Shown here in pieces: positions 57,045 to 64,000 of a stretch of DNA of 64,000 bases; position 1 is the first letter of the stretch, and each line of letters begins with the position of its first letter. The DNA comes from Chamaecrista fasciculata (lineage: Eukaryota > Streptophyta > Magnoliopsida > Fabales > Fabaceae), in the NCBI GenBank assembly GCA_003254925.1, contig QANZ01000304.1, positions 35,577-99,576 of the forward strand. Reading direction: 5' to 3'. A program made the translations under genes and the position numbers. The notes beneath the pieces were generated by a model that did not search any database, had not been told where the DNA came from, and saw only the letters and a program-made list of their open reading frames with translations.

Positions 57045-58275
57045 CGATAATAATTAGTAAAACTATTATTATACTATTTTGTAATGATGATTCAGATTCT
57101 TAGTTAAATTAATTTTTAAAATTTAAATATAAGCTAAAATAGTTTTTCAATTATTTTATTATTTTCTTTTGGTCAGATCAATTATTTTATTGAGTGATAG
57201 TTAAAAAAAATGTTGTATTTAAAACTTTTTTTTTATTCGGATATTTAAAACTTTATTAGGATACTCATGTTGAGCCCAAATCCAGCTCATACTTAAATTT
57301 GCCGCCAACAAATATAAACACTAGTATTTGGGCATTATACCATCATTTATGAAGCCCATGGAGAAAATCTAGATAAATATAAACAACCTAAAATGCACAA
57401 AATTCATTTGAATTTTTAGTCGTAATGTAAAAAATTCATTGTAGTTGAATAGTAACAAAATATTTTTGCCATGTTGATGACAACTTAAAATGCTACTTAG
57501 ATATATAATTAACAGAATTTCCACACGATTAATACTTAAGGATTTTTTTATAAAACTTTTTAAATTATAAGAATTGAGTTACAAAGAGTAAAATTATATA
57601 TAGAGACTGAGTTACAATTTACAAATTTAGTCCAACTATAACCAATATCATTGGATAACAAAATTGATTTAATTAAATTTAATAAATTATCCCCAAATCA
57701 ATATAATTAAGTAAATAATCAGTTTTCATGTTTTCACTTTTCATGTCACCCAGTAGCTAGTAGATAGTCAGTGTTTTAAAACCAACTGTAAAATCATATT
57801 TCCCAACAACTTTTTTGTTTTCTTATTTTTAGAAAAGGTTTTTTATTTTTTGTTTTACAGAACCTATTTTTAAAAATAAGTTTAAGAATTGTTTTTAAAA
57901 AATAGTTTTGAAAAATAAAATCAAACAGGCCATCTGTTAAATATTGAGCATGATTGGATTATTATTTGATTATGTAATAAAATTATTTAGTTTTTCAATA
58001 ATTTGGAAGGAATTGTAAATTTTGAAAACATTAAATATAAAGATGAAATTGAAAACAAAATATTTTTAAAGCAAAAACAAAAATAATTACAAATTTTAAA
58101 GATAAAAAATTAATTCGATCAATTTTTCTTAGAAGAAAATTTGAGAATGCTGCAATTTTCTCCTGTTCTTGTTAAAGATAGCACTCCGGTCCTCCTTCTT
58201 AATTAGATGAATAGATGCTGTAAATTAACTTGGACAAATTGTTTGCTAACCTGTGCTTGCAATTTTTAATTGCTA
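57045..58275. other. AT-rich intergenic DNA, nothing recognised
   Basis: No gene or repeat structure that I can support. Confidence 0.55.
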
Positions 58276-59317
58276 CTGGTATTTACCTTGCGCGATGCGC
58301 GGGATATGATTGCTTCAGATCAATCATATATTATGAGACTTATTTAACTAACATTAATAATATAACAAAAAATAAAAATCCATAACTAAACTACATGATT
58401 TAATAAAAAGGCTAAAGTGTACTTTTGGTCCAATAACTTTGACAAAGGTCTCAATTTGATCCCACAACTTTTTTTGTTGCAATTTTGGTCCCATAACTTT
58501 GGCAAAGGTCTGAATTTGGTCTCATAACTTTTTTTGTTGCAATTTTGGTCTCATAACTTTTGAAAACGTCTCACAGTTGGTACCAATGCTAATTTTCATC
58601 CATTATTTGCCGCTAAATATGATCTGACATATTGAGCTGGATGATGACGTGGTAAATATGAGTGAAGTTATGGAACGGATGGAAATCAGCTTGGGACCAA
58701 CGATGAGACATTTTTAGAAGTTATGGGACTAAAATTGCAACAAAAAAAGTTATGGGACCAAATTGAAACCTTTGCCAAAGTTATGGGACCAAAAGTACAC
58801 TTTAGCCTAATAAAAAATAAACATAAGAACATAGAATTTTTTTTTACTAAATAATTAGAAACATTATATATCTAAAAAAAATATCAGATGGAGATGTCGG
58901 AATATATTATGAGAATAAAAGAACATTATAAGTAAAAAAAAAACTAACTTAACTATTCACATAATAGCATAATGAAATTGTTATTATAAAATTAAAAAAT
59001 GTGAATCAATTTTCTTCTCTAGGTATTCGCTGAGTTTTATACTATATATTTATAATTATAATATATATATATATATATATTACTTGAATTAATGCTTCCG
59101 AAATTAGAGGGAATTAAGAAACCACTTTGTTTTTTTTATTTTAATATTGTATATGCTGACATAAATTAGTCTGATTTTAAGGAACATGAATAATTATTTT
59201 CTTTTTGCATTTTTTAAACTGCATGAATTAATTAAATTAATTTTTTTTAATTGTTAAAATTATTTTTGCTTATAGCTCATGATAACTCCAAAGCCTAGTT
59301 ATATATATAGATATAGA
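58276..59317 (-). mobile_element. putative non-autonomous Helitron hosting a MULE
   Basis: The - strand 3' side has a degraded hairpin (CCCGCGCATCGCGC) followed by CCAG and host T, a one-base variant of the Helitron CTAG end. The 5' side begins TCTATATCTATATATATAAC then TAGGCTTTGG after an A. Length and layout resemble the putative Helitron at 14150-15159. No RepHel is encoded. A family D foldback is nested inside. Confidence 0.4.
58410..58807. mobile_element. foldback MULE-like element, family D copy 2
   Basis: It has the same GGCTAAAGTG/CACTTTAGCC ends and TTGGTCCCATAAC reiteration as 13600-14057. An exact 9-bp duplication, TAATAAAAA, lies at 58401-58409 and 58808-58816. The target here is different from copy 1, so the two are independent insertions. 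Confidence 0.78.
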
Positions 59318-60166
59318 TGGGAAAATATTGTTTATTTGATGATCACCATGTACAAAGATCAAAATGTTAATGAAAATCAACTTACAATTGTTGTTAAATG
59401 AATATAAAATAAATTAAAAATTCAACACGGATTAAATTGAATAAAATAGTTATTTATAAACCATTTTAATTAACCATATATTTTATTCCTAAACGATAAC
59501 TTGGTCAAAGATACTATTAGAAAGAAGCTTAATGCATGTTTTTTGATTATTTATTTATTTATTTATTTATTTTAATATATTAGATATACAAATAAATTAA
59601 TTTGTGGATTCACCTTTAAAAACTTTACTGTCCTTATCTTACTTTTATGCGATTCAACAATCATAAATTTTAAAAACATTAAGTAGCTTAATGATTTTTT
59701 TTTTCCCGATTGTAGCTTAATGGTTTATAAATTGCCAATGCTTACAAATAACTCTATCTATATATAGAAAGAGTATTGGAGGATCACACAATGATAATAT
59801 ATTTTTTAAAATAAAATAAAAAACCATTTTCAATTTATCTTTATAGAAAACGAAGAAAAATAGAGATTGATGACAACTAAATCTCAAATTTAAAGCCAGA
59901 ATCACAACTTCAAAATTCAAAATAATATGTATGTATATACTTGGTCAACTAATTGTAATTTTTTGAGAATAGTAATTATTGATAATTACTTAAGGCTATA
60001 AACTTTTTAAAATCTCATCAAAGATTTCGCTATCACTCCCTATTTATTAGGAATAAATTAAAACCACAACAAAATGATTTAAATTAAACCTAGTTGACTG
60101 TAAAAGCAAAAACAAACAAAATTGAAAAACCAAAAAATAAGGAATTGAACGATGTGGCAGCTATCA
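59318..60166. other. AT-rich intergenic DNA, nothing recognised
   Basis: Includes a (TTTA)n run near 59548-59572. No coding signal is seen. Confidence 0.55.
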
Positions 60167-60319
60167 ATGGTGGAGAAAATCTTCGAGGAATTTAGAACCT
60201 TGGGCGTATTGGATTTGCATGATTTAGGGATGAAATCGGTGCCCAAAAATATTGATCATTTGGGTGAATTGAGATATTTGAACTTGTTCACAAATAATAT
60301 GGAGAAGCTCCCCAAATAA
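60167..60319 (+). pseudogene. LRR fragment of a CC-NBS-LRR resistance gene
   Basis: This 50-codon open segment reads FRTLGVLDLHDLGMKSVPKN, then HLGELRYLNLFTNNMEKLPK. It matches the start of the leucine-rich repeat region of plant CNL receptors (pattern LRVLDL, then HLRYLDLS, then EKLP). A TAA follows directly at EKLPK. No NB-ARC sequence precedes it and no further repeats follow, so this is a relic and not a gene. Such receptors detect pathogen effectors in the cytoplasm. Confidence 0.6.
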
Positions 60320-61090
60320 AACTTGTTCAATGAAATTAATTGAGATCATAAAAGTCAAAACTAAAGCAAGTGCAAACTATTCATAATTTCAAGTAGGATG
60401 GATTTCTAAAGAATCAGGATCCAAATTAAAGACTGGTCCAAGTTTTATGATTGTTAAAAAGTTCATACGTTTTTTTTTAAAAATCAACATTTTTTTTATA
60501 TTTATCTATTTTCCTAGAATTGAAAATAATGATAAACACGAAATAAAAATAAAATCTACTAATCAGTTATAAAATCAAAATAATGAGTAATTATTATATA
60601 TTCCTATAATCAAGTAATTATAATATATAACTTAACGAAAAAAAAAATGATAATTATCAGAAGGCTTAAGTGTGTGTGGAATATGAGGAGAGTGTTAGGC
60701 TATTACGTATCACCCATGTTAGGTGATTTAAAATTTACCCTCCAATGTCCGATCAAAATAATAATAATAATAATAATATTTTATTAATTTGTAATTCATC
60801 TTAATTGTATAATATTGGAGGTAAAACTAATTATCTACTTAAGAGAAGAAGAAATTATTGTCAGTTTGGTTTTGTAGCAATGGAATAATTGAATGAATTA
60901 TTCTGCAAGATCATTTCATAAAAATGACGAAAATTTGAAACTTTATTAATTGAGAAAGATGCCCATACAAATTAACAATTATTTAGGAAAAATATTTATG
61001 TTCAAGCTCACAATGCACTAATTAAATGAAGTAGAAAAAGAAAAAAAGAAAACAAATTAGCAACATCCTCTGCATATTGTGGTTTTCTGT
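60320..61090. other. intergenic DNA, nothing recognised
   Basis: Contains an (AAT)n run near 60758-60777. No supported gene. Confidence 0.55.
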
Positions 61091-61227
61091 TCAATGTTCA
61101 TCAACAAAACTCTCTTTCTCAAGCCTTCTTTTTCTCTCTTTATCCAAGATATCTTCCATTGTTGTTTCTGCTACTTCAGCATCATCAAGAATTCTCAGAA
61201 TTTTCCTTTTTGCATTTACTGCTCGAA
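61091..61227 (-). other. candidate terminal exon of an unidentified gene
   Basis: After an acceptor-like ATATCAG the - strand encodes RAVNAKRKILRILDDAEVAE, then TTMEDILDKERKRRLEKESF and VDEH with a stop at 61091-61093. The charged, codon-balanced peptide looks real against its AT-rich surroundings. No upstream exon was found and I do not recognise the family. Confidence 0.33.
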
Positions 61228-61486
61228 CTGATATCCAAACAAAATAATTAGATATAATATAGCATATGATTTGTTATTTGTTAAAGTGGAAGCATATGAT
61301 TTTTCATGACTTAGCTATATATATATAATATAGTAATAGATGCTGAGAAAATAATTAACTATATAATTAATTTCTAAAATTTACTATAGTAAATATTCCT
61401 AATATTACGGATTATTTGGCATAAATTAGATGCTTTAACATTTGAATAATCTAAAGATGAAAAGAAATCGGATACAACAAATCCTA

Positions 61487-61694
61487 TGAGATATATTAGG
61501 AAAATGAATAAATGCCCTGATTTCTCATTTACACAGAATCAATATATATACAGTACAAAATCCCTAAGATTCTACAGCCTTCTAAGAATATTACAGCTCA
61601 TCAATACTGCCAGCACACTACAACAGACTACAACAGACCATGTGCGCAGTAATTACATTACTAATCAATATTAACACGTGCTTAATCTCCAATA
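61487..61694 (-). repeat. probable 3' LTR of the degraded Copia element
   Basis: On the element strand it begins TATTGGAGATTAAGCACG (probably from TGTTGG) directly after the polypurine tract. It ends near ATATATCTCA. A TATATATAT box and AAATGAG sequence inside fit an LTR. The far boundary is estimated. Confidence 0.5.
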
Positions 61695-63716
61695 CCTCCC
61701 CCGCAAACTCAGTGAGGGATTGCTGACACTGAGTTTGGCTCGAAGACGAACAAAAGCAGGTTTGGGAAGAAGGTTTAGTGAAAATGTCGGCAACCTGATC
61801 TTGTGAAGAGATATGACTAACAGTGATAGACTTTTGCTGAACCTTCTCACGCACGAAATACAAATCCAGCTCAATGTGTTTTGTGCGTGAGTGAAGAACT
61901 GGATTGGCAGATAGAAGAACAGCACTCATGTTATCACAATAAATGACAGGGGGTTCATGATGATGAGGAATGCGAATTTCTCGGAGTAGAGCTTGTAACC
62001 AAGTAATCTCAGCAACCACGAGTGCTAATGCGCGATACTCTGCCTCAGTTGATGAGCGAGAGATGACAGGTTGTTTACGTGAGACCCAAGACACAAGATT
62101 GTTACCAAAATAAACACAGAATCCCGAAGTGGAGCGGCGATCATTAGGATCTGATGCCCAATCAGCATCGCAGAGAGCAGAAATTCGAGGATTATGAGAT
62201 GGAGACAGCAGCAAGCCACAGTCAGAAGTACCTTGAAGGTATCGAAGGATGCGTTTGACTGCCTGCCAATGATCGTCAGTGGGAGATTGCATGAATTGGC
62301 TCACCTTGTTGACAGAAAAGGCTATCTCTGGTCGAGTGATGCACACGTATTGGAGGGCTCCTACAACAGACCTGTAAAGTTTGGGAGTATGAAACTAAGG
62401 TGAACCATCTTTTAGGAGTTTGAGGTTGGCAGCCATGGGTGTAACCTGAGGTTTTGCAGAAGCCATATTGACTTTGTGAAGTAAGTCTTCAATGTACTTG
62501 GTTTGGCGAAGAAGAAGTTTGTTGTTTGGCAGCTTGTCTACATGAATACCAAGAAAGAAATGTAGATCACCAAGATCTTTTAAAGCAAAATTCTGATTTA
62601 ATGTAGACACCAATGAAGATACCTCAGAAGAATTACTACCAGTCACTATGATATCATCTACGTAGACCAAAATGTATGTGACTGAACAAGAGGAAATGCG
62701 AAAAAATAATGAGGTATCACTCTTAGCTTGAACAAAACCAAGAGAAGTGAGTGTACTTGTGAGTTTAAAGAACCAGGATCTAGGGGCTTGGCGCAAACCA
62801 TAAAGGGACTTGTTTAATTTACAAACTAGTGAAGGATCACCTTGAATGAAACCTTCAGGCTGAACCATGAACACCTCTTCAGTCAAATTCCCATTTAAAA
62901 AAGCATTATTAATATCTAATTGCCTAACTGACCACCCACATGAGATAACATGACTGAGAACGATCCTAACAGTAACTGGTTTAATAACAGGACTAAATGT
63001 ATCTGAAAAATCAAATCCTGGAACCTGATGGAAGCCTTTAGCAACTAGTCGTGCTTTGTATCTATTAATTGTACCATCAGGATTCTGTTTTAGCTTGAAG
63101 ACCCACTTGCAGCCTATTGGAGTTTTGCCTGCTGGTAAAGTGACCAAGTCCCAAGTGTGATTCTTCAGAAGAGCATTATATTCCTCAGACATGGCAAGTT
63201 TCCATTTAGGATGATTGAGTGCAGCTTTTACTGTGTGAGGTTCTCGGGTAACCATATAGACTTTAGGCTTGAAGACACCGTTTTTGCTGCGAGTGAGCAT
63301 AGGATGGGCATTAGTGGACTGATTTTTGGATAAGAGAGTGGGAGAAGAGGGTGGTAGTAGATATCTGGTAGAGGGAGTGGAACTGGAAGGTGAAATTGGT
63401 GATGGAGTGGCCTCAGGTGAAGTACCAGGGACAGTAGCACTTGGAGAATTAACCTGCAGAGAAGGAGTACCACTAATACAGATATTGTTAGTATTATCAG
63501 TAACAGATATGTTAGGTGCAACAGTAGAAAGAACTGGTATGGAGGGTGTAAAAGTTGGAACTGGTGGTGAAGTGGACAAGGGAAGAGAAGTGGAATTGGA
63601 CTGAGAAGCAAATGGAAAGGAAGATTCATCAAAGAGAACATCCCTTGAAATGAAAATGCGACCCTCAGAGTTGATGCACCTATAACCTTTATGAACTGAG
63701 CTAAAACCCAAGTATG
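61687..63716 (-). pseudogene. Copia pol remnant: integrase tail, RT and RNase H
   Basis: The frame starts with the integrase-end motif LGFSSVHKGYRC, a Ser/Pro/Thr-rich linker, then RT: WVFKLKQNPDGTINRYKARL, LDINNAFLNGNLTEEVFM, SLYGLRQAPRSWF and the catalytic YVDDI near 62651-62668. A TAG at 62395-62397 interrupts it in frame between LLKDGSP and FHTPKLYRSVVGALQY. RNase H follows (CDADWASDPNDRRSTSGFC, SSTEAEYRALA). Near 61765-61775 an extra base (ACCTTCTTCCC where ACCTCTTCCC is expected) shifts the C-terminus, normally LPKPAFVRLRAKLSVS. With a stop, a frameshift and a missing 5' half it is dead. Confidence 0.87.
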
Positions 63717-64000
63717 TGTTGGGAAATCACAGAGGGAGCGCAGCGGAAGGAAATTAAAAATTTTGGACTAAAGCGCAAATAAAACTAAAATGCTAACTCT
63801 GTGATTCCTTCCAGGATCCACTAACTATGTTTATACCAGATTAGAAAAGATGTTTACCTAGTTTTGATCGGTGACTTATCGTATTCGCGAATTTGAGAAG
63901 TCCACAGAGTGTCCTTCCTCTACCAGTAATCCACACGAGCAGTTTGGCAGATGCCTAGGTGCTAGCCTCCTTCACTTCTTCCCAAGTGAAAACGGGAACT
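63717..64000 (+). mobile_element. probable LTR of a nested retrotransposon, continuing beyond the window
   Basis: The Copia reading frame is lost exactly at 63716. The following sequence starts TGTTGGGAAATCACAGAGGG, a TG-initiated start typical of plant LTRs, and has no coding similarity to pol. Its other end and target duplication are outside the window. Confidence 0.45.

Larger units (their letters stand above)
61487..63716 (-). mobile_element. degraded, truncated Ty1/Copia element
   Basis: It carries the end of integrase, the RT and RNase H of a Copia pol on the - strand, a polypurine tract (GCGGGGGAGG next to 61695) and a 3' LTR. The 5' portion is cut off at 63716 by another sequence. 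Coding lesions are described in the pol entry. It is a different family from the element at 37193 (different LTR and protein). Confidence 0.85.

Overview
The window is nuclear DNA from a flowering plant, most likely a eudicot. It is AT-rich and densely packed with transposons. The evidence includes an ATL-type RING-H2 gene, a plant ANTH-domain gene, plant MATE and SPT5 exons with introns, tRNA-derived SINEs, Ty1/Copia elements primed by initiator-Met tRNA, and many non-autonomous Mutator-like (MULE) and Helitron elements. The species cannot be named from sequence alone. Only two genes look intact, and both are intronless on the + strand: an ATL6/ATL31-like E3 ubiquitin ligase (18302-19510) and a putative clathrin-assembly (ANTH) protein (24466-25473).

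From 1 to 24 kb the gene-poor sequence carries foldback MULE-type elements, most with exact 9-bp target duplications (1182, 1570, 5536, 6091, 13600). It also holds a 5'-truncated LINE with a 15-bp target duplication, Helitron ends, a collapsed LTR element and two SINEs. From 26.0 to 29.7 kb lies the 3' end of a MATE/DETOXIFICATION transporter gene on the - strand. It is frameshifted in both of its last exons and cut off upstream by a repeat array.

From 29.67 to 42.35 kb is a tandem array of about 37 monomers arranged as a five-monomer higher-order repeat of about 0.92-0.96 kb. Two elements interrupt it: a 2.57-kb Pack-MULE carrying a rearranged exon of the chlorophyll-pathway gene CHLP (geranylgeranyl reductase), and a very recent Copia element with apparently identical 180-bp LTRs that contains an assembly gap.

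From 42.35 to 55.6 kb, partial copies of the 3' half of a transcription elongation factor SPT5 gene (- strand) alternate with more of the same repeat in a tandem segmental duplication. The copies share one exon frameshift, so they appear to have amplified after the ancestor became a pseudogene. From 55.6 to 64 kb are a promoter-like GC-rich patch, a 967-bp MULE with a neighbouring empty-site copy, a Helitron with a nested MULE, a small NLR fragment, and a decayed Copia element. That Copia element is itself interrupted by what looks like the LTR of another element leaving the window.

No operon-like cooperation exists here. The shared theme is genome turnover: the repeat array, SPT5 pseudogenes and gene-capturing MULEs have remodelled what was once a MATE/SPT5 gene neighbourhood.
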